The notes under the pieces: model-generated
What the model was told of the DNA's origin: nothing
Database searches by the model: none
What the model saw: the letters and a program-made list of their open reading frames with translations, nothing else
Shown: positions 27,124 to 36,307 of the stretch, piece by piece
How positions within the stretch are numbered: the first letter of the stretch is position 1
Layout of the letters: every line of letters begins with the position of its first letter
NCBI RefSeq assembly: GCF_042683045.1
Contig: NZ_JBHUIT010000026.1
Span: forward strand, 5,382 to 69,381
DNA from: Luteolibacter algae
GTDB taxonomy: Bacteria; Verrucomicrobiota; Verrucomicrobiia; Verrucomicrobiales; Akkermansiaceae
DNA: 64,000 nt
Reading direction: 5' to 3'
Made by a program: the position numbers and the translations under genes

Positions 27124-28710
27124 GTGATTCAAAAAATTAAACGACTCCTGGGCATCGGCACCGCCGACCCCTCACAAGGCAATTCAATTATCGTAAATGT
27201 AGAAAAACTCGAACGCCGCGTCGCCCTCCTGGAGGACGGTGTGCTGGAAGAATACACGGTCGAGCGGGAGGGCGACCAAAATATCGTTGGGGGCATCTTC
27301 AAAGGACGTGTCAAAAACATTGAACAAGGGTTGAAAGCCATGTTCGTAGACATTGGCCTGGATAAAAACGCGTTCCTCCATTTCTGGGATGCCATCCCCG
27401 CAGCATTGGACGGCGGCTTGGAAGAAATCCAGAGGGAAGGAACTAAAAAGCCGCAGAAAAAAATCACCTCAAAGGACATCCCGAACATCTATCCGGTGGG
27501 ATCGGAAATCGTCATCCAGGTCTCGAAAGGCCCGATCGGCACGAAGGGCCCGCGGGTCACAACCAATATTTCGCTCGCCGGCCGCTATCTTGTGTTGATG
27601 CCTTTTACCGAGCAGTTCGGTATCTCACGCAAGATCGATGACCCAAAAGAGCGTCAACGCCTCCGCCGTATTGTCCAAAAACTCTCCGTTCCGGAAGGAA
27701 TGGGGATCATTATGCGCACGGTCGCCCAAGGAACACGCGCACGACACTTCGTCCGCGATCTGGCAATGCTCCTCGAGCAATGGGACAACATCGACAAACG
27801 CCGCGCGAATAATCCCGCTCCTTGCTGCATTTTCCAGGAGCCCGGGCTGATCGAACGCACCGCACGCGATTTCCTCACGGATGAGATCGATCAAGTCCTC
27901 TGTGACGATGAGGAAACCACGGAGTTCATCCGGGAAGTCGCGGGTAAAATCTCCCGCCGTGCCAAGCGCCGCATTCATTACTTGCCTACCGCCACTCAAC
28001 CGATCTTTGAGCGGGTCAATATCCAGAAACAAATCGATGAGGCTTTCTCACGCCAGGTATGGCTGAAATGCGGAGGTTACATCGTCATCGATGAAACGGA
28101 GGCCCTCATCTCTGTCGACGTAAACACGGGCCGTAACCGTGGCTCCAAGGATGTCGATAAAATGATTCTCCAGACAAACATCGAGTCCGCGGAGGAAGTC
28201 GCCCGCCAGCTACGCCTGCGTAACATCGGTGGTCTGGTGGTCGTCGATTTCATCGATATGCGTCATCGCAAAGACCAGATGGCCGTCTACAAGGCGATGA
28301 AGGAACGCGTCAAAAAAGATAAGGCGAAAACCCAAATCCTGCAGATTTCCCCGATTGGCCTGATGGAAATGACCCGTCAGCGTCTCAACGAATCCCTCCG
28401 CGATTCCATGTATGAACCCTGCCCATACTGCCAGGGGCGCGGTCGCGTAAAGACTCCGATGACCATGTCCATCGAGATCCAGCGCCGTCTGAACACCATT
28501 ATTCAGAGCCGCCGGGATCAAGTGGGCGACCTGATCGTTATCGTAAACTCGGATGTCCTCAACCGTTTCAAACAGGAAGACGCGAAAGTATTGGTTGAGC
28601 TGGAACGCTCCCACTCCGGCCGTTTGATCTTCCGCTCGGATCCAACGCTCAATCGCGAGCGTTATGCGGTCATCGACGCATCCACCGAGAAAACGATCGA
28701 GCAGGGCTAG
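27124..28710 (+). CDS. rng: Ribonuclease E/G
   Basis: RNase G-type endoribonuclease for RNA maturation and decay, 528 residues, GTG start. The N-terminal S1 domain (residues ~40-130) is followed by the 5' sensor/RNase H region and a DNase I-like catalytic segment with SVDVNTGRN, containing the Mg-binding Asp332. The zinc-link C433-P-Y-C436 (CPYCQGRGRV) supports dimerisation. There is no long C-terminal degradosome scaffold, so it is closer to RNase G than to full RNase E. Downstream of mreBCD, as in E. coli, where rng (cafA) sits after mreBCD. A terminator follows. Confidence 0.95.
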   Translation: MIQKIKRLLGIGTADPSQGNSIIVNVEKLERRVALLEDGVLEEYTVEREGDQNIVGGIFKGRVKNIEQGLKAMFVDIGLDKNAFLHFWDAIPAALDGGLEEIQREGTKKPQKKITSKDIPNIYPVGSEIVIQVSKGPIGTKGPRVTTNISLAGRYLVLMPFTEQFGISRKIDDPKERQRLRRIVQKLSVPEGMGIIMRTVAQGTRARHFVRDLAMLLEQWDNIDKRRANNPAPCCIFQEPGLIERTARDFLTDEIDQVLCDDEETTEFIREVAGKISRRAKRRIHYLPTATQPIFERVNIQKQIDEAFSRQVWLKCGGYIVIDETEALISVDVNTGRNRGSKDVDKMILQTNIESAEEVARQLRLRNIGGLVVVDFIDMRHRKDQMAVYKAMKERVKKDKAKTQILQISPIGLMEMTRQRLNESLRDSMYEPCPYCQGRGRVKTPMTMSIEIQRRLNTIIQSRRDQVGDLIVIVNSDVLNRFKQEDAKVLVELERSHSGRLIFRSDPTLNRERYAVIDASTEKTIEQG

Positions 28711-28739
28711 ATCAACCCCCTTTCATCACTCTTCCGGAA

Positions 28740-28775
28740 AACGCCTTGGGAAAAATTCCTGAGGCGTTCTTTTTG
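28740..28775 (+). terminator. Rho-independent terminator after rng
   Basis: Stem AACGCCT/AGGCGTT with an internal GGAA/TTCC extension, followed by TCTTTTTG; 30 bases after the rng stop. It closes the mreB-rng operon. Confidence 0.75.
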
Positions 28776-28962
28776 TTTGGCGACGTAACCAGAACCGCGG
28801 AAACAGAGCCAAAAACTGCCAACAATTAACAACTCCTCCGCCAGATCTTGCAATTCTTCCAGAAATCGATCTCTTCACTCGCTGGTGCTTGCAATTTTCA
28901 TCTGCGGCATGTCCCCTGCTCTAAACCGTTCACCGCAACACTTTAAGACAACCAACGAAATC

Positions 28963-30366
28963 ATGTCTCGCAAAACCAAACTCATCGTCACACTCGGCCC
29001 AGCCACGGAAACCCCTGAAATGATCGGGAAACTCATTGATGGCGGTGCAAACGTTATCCGCTTGAACATGAGCCACGCCCCTCACGAATGGGCAGCGGAA
29101 ATGACACGCCGTGTCCGCCGGGAGTCTGAGAAACGTGATGCGCATATCGCCGTCCTTTTCGATCTCACCGGCCCATCCATCCGCACCGGCGACCTTGCAG
29201 AAAATTTTGACCTCAAGGAAGGTGACAAAGTTGAATTTCGCCGCGCGGATGTGGAACCGTCCATTCCGCTTTCCACCACGGTCAATTATCCCGGCCTGAT
29301 GGGCGATGTGACAGAAGGAAACACCCTCGTCGTGGACAATGGCGCATTGCTCATGCTTATCGAACGGGTGGCAGACGATCGGATCATTTGTGATGTCCGC
29401 ACTCCCGGCACCATGGGCTCACGCCGTCACATCAATCTACCCGGTGTCCGTTTGAATCTCCCGGCACTTACCGAAAAGGATCACAAGGACCTGGCTCTGG
29501 CAGTGGAATGCGGCGCCGATTACATCGCTGGCTCATTCGTCCGGGATGCAGCACACGTGCGGGAGCTCCGCGAGGCAATGGAAGCCCTGGAGGGCGAAGC
29601 TCAAATTGTCGCCAAGGTCGAAGACCAGGAAGCCGTCCGCAATATTGACGCAATTATCAAAATCTCCGATGTCATCATGATCGCCCGGGGCGATCTCGGT
29701 ATCGAGGTGGATTTCGAAGACCTTCCAATTCTTCAACGTCGGATCGTCAAGCGCTGCCACGAGCTTGGCACCCGCGTTATTGTTGCCACCCAACTACTTG
29801 AGTCCATGATCACCAATCCGACTCCGACACGTGCCGAAGTAACCGACGTCATGAATGCCGCATATGAAGAGGCGGATTCCCTGATGCTTTCCGGAGAAAC
29901 TTCGGTGGGCCGTTACCCGGAGCGTTGTGTGGACGCGATTGTAAAAATTGCCTCCCGCATCGAGCGTTCCGGTGGACACGGCTTTGGCGCAAACGTCATT
30001 CTCCGTGACGAACGCCAGAAGACCGCCCGGGCCGCCGTGACGCTTGCAGATTCCCTTCCGGATGCGCGTTTCATCGTCCTCACCCGCCGCGGCGTTCTTG
30101 CAAACCACATCGCTCTGATGCGACCGCGCACAAATGCTTTCTACGCGTTTACTCCCAAGGAAACAGTCTGCCGCCAGCTCTCTCTCACCCGAGGGATTCG
30201 TGCATTCCGGCTCGGCTTTTCCACCAACATCGAAGAAACCATCGAGCGCGCCACCGAGGAGCTGCGCAAGCTGGATCTGGTAAAACCGGGAACCCCCATC
30301 GTAATCGTTTCCGACATCCTTTCGGACCACTTTGCGGCGAACTCGATTCTCCTTCACCACGCATAG
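28963..30366 (+). CDS. pyk: Pyruvate kinase
   Basis: Glycolytic enzyme forming pyruvate and ATP from PEP and ADP. The 467-residue protein starting at ATG 28963 (MSRKTKLIVTLGPAT) has the full TIM barrel: catalytic Lys in VAKVEDQEAV, metal site MIARGDLGIEV, substrate loop VATQLLESMITNPTPTRAEVTD, and a C-terminal allosteric domain. A longer frame upstream of 28963 has no family similarity. Notable change: the usual DTKGPEIRTG segment reads DLTGPSIRTG (residues 67-76), so Ser72 replaces the glutamate or lysine that correlates with potassium dependence in this family. Followed by a strong bidirectional terminator. Confidence 0.96.
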   Translation: MSRKTKLIVTLGPATETPEMIGKLIDGGANVIRLNMSHAPHEWAAEMTRRVRRESEKRDAHIAVLFDLTGPSIRTGDLAENFDLKEGDKVEFRRADVEPSIPLSTTVNYPGLMGDVTEGNTLVVDNGALLMLIERVADDRIICDVRTPGTMGSRRHINLPGVRLNLPALTEKDHKDLALAVECGADYIAGSFVRDAAHVRELREAMEALEGEAQIVAKVEDQEAVRNIDAIIKISDVIMIARGDLGIEVDFEDLPILQRRIVKRCHELGTRVIVATQLLESMITNPTPTRAEVTDVMNAAYEEADSLMLSGETSVGRYPERCVDAIVKIASRIERSGGHGFGANVILRDERQKTARAAVTLADSLPDARFIVLTRRGVLANHIALMRPRTNAFYAFTPKETVCRQLSLTRGIRAFRLGFSTNIEETIERATEELRKLDLVKPGTPIVIVSDILSDHFAANSILLHHA

Positions 30367-30421
30367 CCCGTGAAGAACGGTTAGCTGGATTTCAGATCGA
30401 GTTATCCACTTCCATTCCAAA

Positions 30422-30465
30422 AAAGTGCCCGGCGCGAATCTCTCGCACCGGGCACTTTCGTTTTT
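30422..30465. terminator. Bidirectional terminator between pyk and leuS
   Basis: An 11-bp perfect stem (AAAGTGCCCGG/CCGGGCACTTT) with a 15-base loop, T run on both strands. It serves pyk (+) and the convergent leuS (-). Confidence 0.88.
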
Positions 30466-30488
30466 AGAGTTTACCGGTCGGCAGAGGA

Positions 30489-33029
30489 CTAGCTGACGAC
30501 CAGGTTCATGATTTTTCCGGGAACGTAGATCAGCTTTCGCAGAGTTTTCCCATTGATATGTTCCTGGACTTTTTCCGAAGCGAAGGCTTTTTCCTTGGCA
30601 ATTTCTTCGGGTGCATCCATCGCCATCCAAATACGATCGCGAAGTTTTCCATTCACTTGCACCACCAGTTCACACTCAGTGCGGATCAATGCCTGGGCAT
30701 CATACTCAGGCCACACCATCTCGGAGAGCATTTCCGCCGGACGGTCAAATTTTGCGCAGATCAGCTCGTGGATCTCCTCACTGAGATGGGGAGCAAACGG
30801 ATTCAACACGGTAAGAAATTCGATGAATTCCTTCAGCGAGACAACCTCCGTTTGTGTGAAAGCATTGGTGCAAATCATCATCTGCGAGATCGCCGTGTTG
30901 AAGCTCAGCTTTTCAATATCCTCGCCGACCTTTTTGATCGTCTCATGGACCACACGGAGCAGCTCTTTGTCCGTGCATTCGACGTCCTGGATCTTGCCGG
31001 TAAGTTCACCCTCCTCCGTAACCGCCAGGCGCCAAACACGGGCTAGAAACCGGGAAACTCCCTCCACCCCTTTCATTTGCCACGGCTTTACCTGCTCCAA
31101 TGGTCCCATGAACATCTCGTATAACCGCAATGCATCCGCACCGTATTCGTTCACGACATCATCCGGATTGACAACATTTCCGCGGGATTTGGACATCTTC
31201 TGTCCATCTTCGCCGAGAATCAGCCCTTGGTTTACAAGCTTCTGGAAGGGCTCCGGAGTGTGGACATGACCCAAATCAAAGAGAACTTTATGCCAGAAAC
31301 GCGCGTAGAGAAGATGAAGAACCGCATGCTCCGTGCCTCCGACATAGAGATCGACCATTCCCGGTTTTTCATCCGCCCAGTAATTTTCCGCTTCCCTGGA
31401 AATGAAGCGGTCAGTGTTACCGGGATCGCAGTAACGCATGTAATACCAGCAGGAGCCAGCCCATTGGGGCATGGTGTTCGTTTCACGGGTTACTCCGTCA
31501 GGGAGCTCTACCCAGTCCCGGGCCTTGCTCAGCAGTGGATCAGGCGTGCCGGAGGGTTTGTAGTCATCCAGTGGCGGGGCCAAAAGCGGCAGCTCGTCTT
31601 CCGGCAGCGCAAAGTGTTTGCCGTCTTTCCACAAGATCGGGAACGGCTCCCCCCAGTAACGCTGACGTGAGAACAACCAATCCCGGAGCTTGAATTGAAC
31701 TTTCCGGTTTCCCTTTTCATTCGCCACCAGCCACTCGATCATCTTGGCCTTGGCTTTTGCTGTTGGCATTCCATCCAGGAAACCTGAATTTACCGCCGTG
31801 CCCGCCGCAGTGTAGCCTTGCCAGTTGCTCTCATCCTTCGGCTGCACGACCTGTCTGATGGGGAGATCAAATTTTTTGGCAAATTCATAATCTCTCTCAT
31901 CGTGCGCAGGGACAGCCATAATCGCACCTGTGCCATAGCCCATCATCACATAATCGGCGATCCAAACCGGGATCTCCTCCCCGCTAACCGGGTTCACCGC
32001 GTAGGCGCCGGTAAAAACCCCGGACTTGTCCTTGTTCAAATCAGTCCGGTCCAAGTCGGATTTTGCGGAGATGCTCTTCCTGTAAGCTTCGACAGCCTCT
32101 TCCTGTCCGGCGGTGGTGATCTCGGAAACGAACGGATGCTCGGGTGCCAATACCATATATGTCGCCCCGAAAAGCGTATCAGGACGCGTTGTGAAAACGG
32201 TTACCTGTTTTTCTCCGATTGTGAAAACGACCTCGGCCCCCTCGCTTCGGCCAATCCAGTTTTTCTGCAGAAGCTTGATGCCTTCCGGCCAATCCAGCGT
32301 ATCGAGCTCATCAATGAGACGCTGCGCGTATTTTGTAATACGCAGCATCCATTGACGCAGCGGCCGCCGCTCGACGGTATGACCTTTGGATTTCCACTCC
32401 TCAACCTCTTCGTTTGCGAGGACTGTGCCCAGATCCGGAGACCACCAGACAGGTGTATCGGCGACATAGGCCAGCCTCACCTGATCGATCTCATCCCGGG
32501 ACCAACCTTTTTCCTCAAGCACGGAAACCGGCTTTGCCTTATTCTCCTCCTCACAGAAATAGGAATTGTACAATTGCAGAAAGATCCACTGCGTCCAACG
32601 CACATACTCGGGATCGGTCGTGGCAATCTCCCGTTCCCAATCATAAGCGAAACCGAGTGATTTCAGCTGACGGCGGAACGTTTCAATATTCGCAGCCGTG
32701 GTAATTGCCGGATGCTGCCCGGTTTTGATCGCATATTGTTCAGCCGGGAGGCCAAAGGAGTCATAGCCCATTGGGTGAAGCACATTGAAGCCTCTCATCC
32801 GCTTGTAACGGCCGATGATATCGGTAGCTGTGTAGCCTTCCGGATGGCCCACGTGAAGGCCGGCACCGCTCGGATACGGGAACATATCGAGCACGAAATA
32901 CTTGGGTTTACTGGCATCGAATCCCTCCTCGCCTGGATTAGGCGTGCGGAAAGTTTTCTCAGCATCCCAGCGGGATTGCCACTTTGGTTCGAAATCGGCG
33001 AAAGGAAATGGTTTGCGGGAGTCTGACAT
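30489..33029 (-). CDS. leuS: Leucyl-tRNA synthetase
   Basis: Class I aminoacyl-tRNA synthetase of 846 residues. ATP-binding signatures are H59-V-G-H62 in PYPSGAGLHVGH and K611-MSKS in KMSKSRGN. The long insertion between them includes the CP1 editing domain, with the conserved TTRPDTLFGATYMVLAPEHP block that hydrolyses mischarged tRNA. The C-terminal region ends KLIYVPGKIMNLVV, the tRNA-binding Leu-specific domain. ATG start without Shine-Dalgarno sequence. Length is normal for bacterial LeuRS. Confidence 0.98.
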   Translation of the reverse strand: MSDSRKPFPFADFEPKWQSRWDAEKTFRTPNPGEEGFDASKPKYFVLDMFPYPSGAGLHVGHPEGYTATDIIGRYKRMRGFNVLHPMGYDSFGLPAEQYAIKTGQHPAITTAANIETFRRQLKSLGFAYDWEREIATTDPEYVRWTQWIFLQLYNSYFCEEENKAKPVSVLEEKGWSRDEIDQVRLAYVADTPVWWSPDLGTVLANEEVEEWKSKGHTVERRPLRQWMLRITKYAQRLIDELDTLDWPEGIKLLQKNWIGRSEGAEVVFTIGEKQVTVFTTRPDTLFGATYMVLAPEHPFVSEITTAGQEEAVEAYRKSISAKSDLDRTDLNKDKSGVFTGAYAVNPVSGEEIPVWIADYVMMGYGTGAIMAVPAHDERDYEFAKKFDLPIRQVVQPKDESNWQGYTAAGTAVNSGFLDGMPTAKAKAKMIEWLVANEKGNRKVQFKLRDWLFSRQRYWGEPFPILWKDGKHFALPEDELPLLAPPLDDYKPSGTPDPLLSKARDWVELPDGVTRETNTMPQWAGSCWYYMRYCDPGNTDRFISREAENYWADEKPGMVDLYVGGTEHAVLHLLYARFWHKVLFDLGHVHTPEPFQKLVNQGLILGEDGQKMSKSRGNVVNPDDVVNEYGADALRLYEMFMGPLEQVKPWQMKGVEGVSRFLARVWRLAVTEEGELTGKIQDVECTDKELLRVVHETIKKVGEDIEKLSFNTAISQMMICTNAFTQTEVVSLKEFIEFLTVLNPFAPHLSEEIHELICAKFDRPAEMLSEMVWPEYDAQALIRTECELVVQVNGKLRDRIWMAMDAPEEIAKEKAFASEKVQEHINGKTLRKLIYVPGKIMNLVVS

Positions 33030-33071
33030 GGTCGGAAGTGAGCGGGAAACTTGGTTTATCGGCTGGCGTAT

Positions 33072-33110
33072 GAAAAGAAAAACCCTGCCGGGGTGTGAAA
33101 CCAGACAGGG
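33072..33110 (-). terminator. Probable terminator of the thioredoxin pair
   Basis: On the minus strand CCCTG(TC)...(CGG)CAGGG forms an imperfect hairpin followed by TTTTTCTTTT. It lies 31 bases after the thioredoxin gene stop and just upstream of leuS. Confidence 0.5.
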
Positions 33111-33140
33111 ATATTTGAAGGGCGTTTGTAGAAAAGATGA

Positions 33141-33584
33141 CTATTTCTTCAACAGACTTTTTAAATGATCCACGTAGGCCGCAGGTCCTCCCGCGCGATA
33201 GCCGACATCTTCGGAGAGCTTTTTGCCATCCGCATCCAGCAGAAAGAGCGTTGGGTAGCCTTCAATACCGAATTGTTCGTCAAGTGCCTTGTTCTGCGCC
33301 TTCACCTCTGCGGATTGCTCCTTATTGCGTGGGAAATCCGCTTCCATCAGCACCAGGTTTTCCTTCGCATACTCCTGGAACTCTTTTTTGGAGAACACCT
33401 CCTTCTCGAGCTTGATACACCACCCGCACCAATCAGAGCCGGTGAAATTGATGAATATCGGTTTATTCTCCGCCTTCGCCTGGGCTTTGGCAGCCTCAAA
33501 ATCATGCAGCCACGTTGCTTCACCTGCGAGCGTTACAAGCGACATCGCAACCATCGAGCTAATCACACATAAAAATTTTTTCAT
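33141..33584 (-). CDS. Exported thioredoxin-like protein (CGWC)
   Basis: A 147-residue protein with a signal peptide (residues 1-20, MKKFLCVISS...LAG) and a thioredoxin-7/DsbD-gamma-type domain: TGSDWCGWC (Cys53, Cys56) and the cis-proline segment GIEGYPTLFLLD. Expected to act as an oxidoreductase in the periplasm, reducing or forming disulfides. It is the second of two tandem paralogues; the upstream gene ends 7 bases before its start, so they form an operon. Substrates and electron donor are unknown; no DsbD is seen. Confidence 0.9.
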   Translation of the reverse strand: MKKFLCVISSMVAMSLVTLAGEATWLHDFEAAKAQAKAENKPIFINFTGSDWCGWCIKLEKEVFSKKEFQEYAKENLVLMEADFPRNKEQSAEVKAQNKALDEQFGIEGYPTLFLLDADGKKLSEDVGYRAGGPAAYVDHLKSLLKK

Positions 33585-33591
33585 CTTAATA

Positions 33592-34056
33592 TCAGTCTAG
33601 ATCTTTCTTCTCAAGGGACTCGTCAAGATGACCCAAAAACTTGTCTACATCAGGATACTGGGAGGCAAAAAATCGATCGAACTCCTTACCCTCTGAATCG
33701 AGAAGAATGACTGTCGGAAAACCCTCGATACGATACTTCTCCGCGTATGGCTGATTCTTTTCCTTTAATTCGGGATCGCCATTCGGGAAATCCAGGTGAA
33801 CAAGAACGAATTTTTCGGAAGCAGGCTTCACGAACTCTTTTTTTGAAAAAACCTGCTTGTTCATCATGATGCACGGCGGGCACCAATCAGAGCCAGTGAA
33901 CTCAAGCATCACGGCTTTATTCTCTTTTTTGGCCAGCGCGATCGCTTCATCGACATTGGTTTCCCAGCCTTCGGGAGCTTTGGCAAAGGCGGAAGACACA
34001 AGAGCAGCTGCTCCGAAGGACACTGCGGCAAGGTGGGTAATTGCTTTCATCATCAT
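33592..34056 (-). CDS. Exported thioredoxin-like protein (CPPC)
   Basis: Paralogue of the following gene, 154 residues. Signal peptide to about residue 25 (ALVSSAFA), then EFTGSDWCPPC with Cys59 and Cys62 and the cis-Pro block RIEGFPTVILLDSEG. The CPPC active site differs from its neighbour's CGWC, which suggests different redox potentials or partners. First gene of the two-gene unit; divergent from rdgB. Confidence 0.9.
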   Translation of the reverse strand: MMMKAITHLAAVSFGAAALVSSAFAKAPEGWETNVDEAIALAKKENKAVMLEFTGSDWCPPCIMMNKQVFSKKEFVKPASEKFVLVHLDFPNGDPELKEKNQPYAEKYRIEGFPTVILLDSEGKEFDRFFASQYPDVDKFLGHLDESLEKKDLD

Positions 34057-34128
34057 AGAAGACGGAACAGACAGCCGCTTTATTCTAAATTTCTTGGCTA
34101 AGTGCGAAAAAACTGGGACTCAATCCCC

Positions 34129-34731
34129 ATGCAAAGCCTTCCCCGCCTGATCCTTGCCACCCGAAATGCGCACAAAACAGAAGAGATACGGCAGATTCTC
34201 GGTCATCGTTTTGAGATCACGGATGTCCGCTCGTTCCCGGGTCTACCCGAGATCGAAGAGACCGGGAGCACCTTCGTTGAAAATGCGAGGCTAAAAGCCC
34301 TTGGAATCAGCTCTCTCATGGGCGGCTGGGTTCTTGCAGATGATTCCGGACTGGAAGTCGATGCCCTGGACGGCGCCCCGGGGGTCTGGTCTTCCAGCTT
34401 CGGAGGCGAAGAAGGCAATCATGCGAAAAACAACCAGCGGCTGATCGAGGAAATGTCCGGTGTGGATGGACGCACAGCCCGCTTCCAGTGCACACTCGTC
34501 CTCGCGAAGGATGGAAAAGAGCAAGGCGTTTTCAGCGGTAGCGTCGAGGGCACAATCGGCCGGGAATTGTCAGGAAGTGGCGGTTTTGGCTATGATCCCC
34601 TGTTTATTCCTGCCGGGCATACACAAACCCTGGCACAACTCGGTCCAACAATCAAAAATACCCTCAGCCACCGCGCCCGGGCGCTCAAGGCCATGGTGGA
34701 TGCCATCGAAAACCAGTCCATTAACTTTTAA
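34129..34731 (+). CDS. rdgB: XTP/dITP diphosphatase (RdgB/HAM1)
   Basis: House-cleaning nucleotide pyrophosphatase that removes ITP, dITP and XTP. The 200-residue protein starting at ATG 34129 shows LILATRNAHKTEEIRQIL, the metal/nucleotide site VLADDSGLEVDALDGAPGV and the C-terminal SHRARALKAM. A GTG 27 bases further upstream is also in frame but adds residues not seen in the family. Divergent from the thioredoxin operon. Confidence 0.96.
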   Translation: MQSLPRLILATRNAHKTEEIRQILGHRFEITDVRSFPGLPEIEETGSTFVENARLKALGISSLMGGWVLADDSGLEVDALDGAPGVWSSSFGGEEGNHAKNNQRLIEEMSGVDGRTARFQCTLVLAKDGKEQGVFSGSVEGTIGRELSGSGGFGYDPLFIPAGHTQTLAQLGPTIKNTLSHRARALKAMVDAIENQSINF

Positions 34732-34773
34732 AAATAGTTTGAAAAAGTTTACTATATTTGAAAAAATTCCCGC

Positions 34774-35295
34774 ATGAAATCTTTCTCTCTCTTGGCACTC
34801 CTCGTATTGCCAGCCGTCTGCTTCCTCTCATCGTGCTCAAGCCAGGTAAAGGCCAAGCAACCCGTCTCCTACCGCTTTGATCATGGGCGCACCGCGATGA
34901 TCAAAAATGGTATCGCGTATGCGCCAAAAGGTGCTCCCGCAGCTGTAAAAAAAGCGATCGCTGCCGGAAATCGCTTACAATCCAAACCATACAAATGGGG
35001 CGGCGGCCACGCGAAATTCGAAGACACCGGCTATGATTGTTCTGGCACGACTTCTTATGTCCTAAGAGAAGCCGGCCTCTTGAAAGGTTGCCTGACATCG
35101 AAAGGATTTTTCGAATACGGTAAAAAAGGCGAAGGCAAATGGATCACCGTTTACGTCCGCAACGGCCATGTCTTTATGACCGTCGCGGGATTGAGGCTGG
35201 ATACCGGCGGCAGTGGCGCACGAAGCGGCCCCCGCTGGAAAACCGCTACCCGCAATGGCCACGGCCACGTAATGCGTCACCCCAGCGGATTGTAA
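34774..35295 (+). CDS. NlpC/P60-type lipoprotein, putative peptidoglycan hydrolase
   Basis: A 173-residue lipoprotein: signal peptide with lipobox L-S-S-C21. The domain has YKWGGGHAKFEDTGYDCSG, with the nucleophile Cys89 in DCSG, and His132 in NGHVFMTVAG, as in NlpC/P60 cysteine peptidases cleaving stem peptides. The third polar residue is less clear (a later N-G-H-G-H is possible). Length is that of a single-domain enzyme. It is convergent with the HAD gene and shares a terminator. Confidence 0.85.
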   Translation: MKSFSLLALLVLPAVCFLSSCSSQVKAKQPVSYRFDHGRTAMIKNGIAYAPKGAPAAVKKAIAAGNRLQSKPYKWGGGHAKFEDTGYDCSGTTSYVLREAGLLKGCLTSKGFFEYGKKGEGKWITVYVRNGHVFMTVAGLRLDTGGSGARSGPRWKTATRNGHGHVMRHPSGL

Positions 35296-35316
35296 AAAGC
35301 TCCGGGAAAGCTTTTC
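35294..35316. terminator. Bidirectional AT-rich terminator hairpin
   Basis: AAAAGCT/AGCTTTT stem (7 bp) with a 7-base CCGGGAA loop between the convergent NlpC and HAD genes; A and T tracts on both sides act as T runs in both directions. Confidence 0.6.
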
Positions 35317-35319
35317 CGA

Positions 35320-35970
35320 TCATACTTTGAATAAGTCCTCACACATTTGTCCATAATCTGTGAGGACCTTATCTGCCGCTCCGAAATCCAGATCCCGCGT
35401 GACCCGATTAGGCACAACCCACACATCCATCCCGGCAGCTTTCGCAGAATTCAATCCATTGAGAGAGTCCTCAATCACCAGGCATTTCCCGGGCTCCAGC
35501 CCCAATTTTTCCGCGGCAGCCAGGTAAAGATCCGGCGCAGGCTTGATGCGCGGAGCGTCGCCTTTGCAGACCACTTCACGGAAAAACCTTCTGAGATCCA
35601 GCTTCTCCAACCATCCATCCACCCAATCATGTGATGAGCTGGAAACCACTGCCAGTGGCACATCCCGCGTTTCGAGCTCCTCAAGGACATCTATGACACC
35701 CGGTATGGCACCCTCCTTCTCCAAATCGGCGCGGATTTCCACCTGTCGCTCTTCGTCCATTTTTATCCAATCGAACTCCAACTTGGTGAGATCCTCCAGG
35801 TAGAGCTTAGGCGACCACGCGTCGAAATCGGAACCAATACAACGGGTATACAGCGAAAGCGGCAGATTCTGTCCATGTCGCTGGAACGTTCTCAGCCAAG
35901 CTTGGTAGATAGCCCACTCGGTATCCACAAGAACACCGTCGAAATCGAATAAAACTGCGGATGGCAACAT
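35320..35970 (-). CDS. HAD hydrolase, beta-phosphoglucomutase-like
   Basis: Haloacid dehalogenase-superfamily phosphatase or mutase of 216 residues. Motif I is FDFDGVLVDTE (nucleophile first Asp), motif II VSSSS, motif III lysine in KPAPDLYL, motif IV VIEDSLNGLNSAKAAGM. The cap is the helical C1 type, as in phosphoglycolate phosphatase and beta-phosphoglucomutase. Which phosphate ester is used cannot be told. Single gene, convergent with the NlpC lipoprotein gene. Confidence 0.92.
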   Translation of the reverse strand: MLPSAVLFDFDGVLVDTEWAIYQAWLRTFQRHGQNLPLSLYTRCIGSDFDAWSPKLYLEDLTKLEFDWIKMDEERQVEIRADLEKEGAIPGVIDVLEELETRDVPLAVVSSSSHDWVDGWLEKLDLRRFFREVVCKGDAPRIKPAPDLYLAAAEKLGLEPGKCLVIEDSLNGLNSAKAAGMDVWVVPNRVTRDLDFGAADKVLTDYGQMCEDLFKV

Positions 35971-36112
35971 GTCTATTCGTTGCGTGATGAGTCCACCTCA
36001 TCAAGTTTCAATTTCCACCAAGCACCTAAACGTCAGCGAATTCGATTTTTATTGGCAAAATAAACTACAATTGGCATAAGCCCTGCGCCCTCCCTCATCT
36101 AATTTCAATATA

Positions 36113-36301
36113 ATGAGTATTCGTCACTTCATTGGAGCGTCCTCCGCAGTTCTTCTCGCATGGCTAGGCGCCACCTATTTTCATAAAGTTCCAGCGGAAC
36201 GTTATCCTCAGCAAAAGCGCACTTCCGCAAAACTTGAGGTAGGCATCTCCTCGAAAGAGATCGTCGCTACTGTCGATCCAGTCGTCTCAGCGAGACACTA
36301 A
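36113..36301 (+). CDS. Small membrane-anchored protein, unknown
   Basis: A 62-residue product: one N-terminal hydrophobic helix (FIGASSAVLLAWLGATYF) and a polar tail of 40 residues. No family recognised. It ends 6 bases before the CDGSH gene, which supports that it is translated. Whether it anchors a partner in the membrane is speculation. Confidence 0.5.
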   Translation: MSIRHFIGASSAVLLAWLGATYFHKVPAERYPQQKRTSAKLEVGISSKEIVATVDPVVSARH

Positions 36302-36307
36302 GCATCT

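Noticed and set aside
31818..32660. 280-codon rightward frame inside leuS
   Set aside because: Antisense to the LeuRS editing domain, no protein character.
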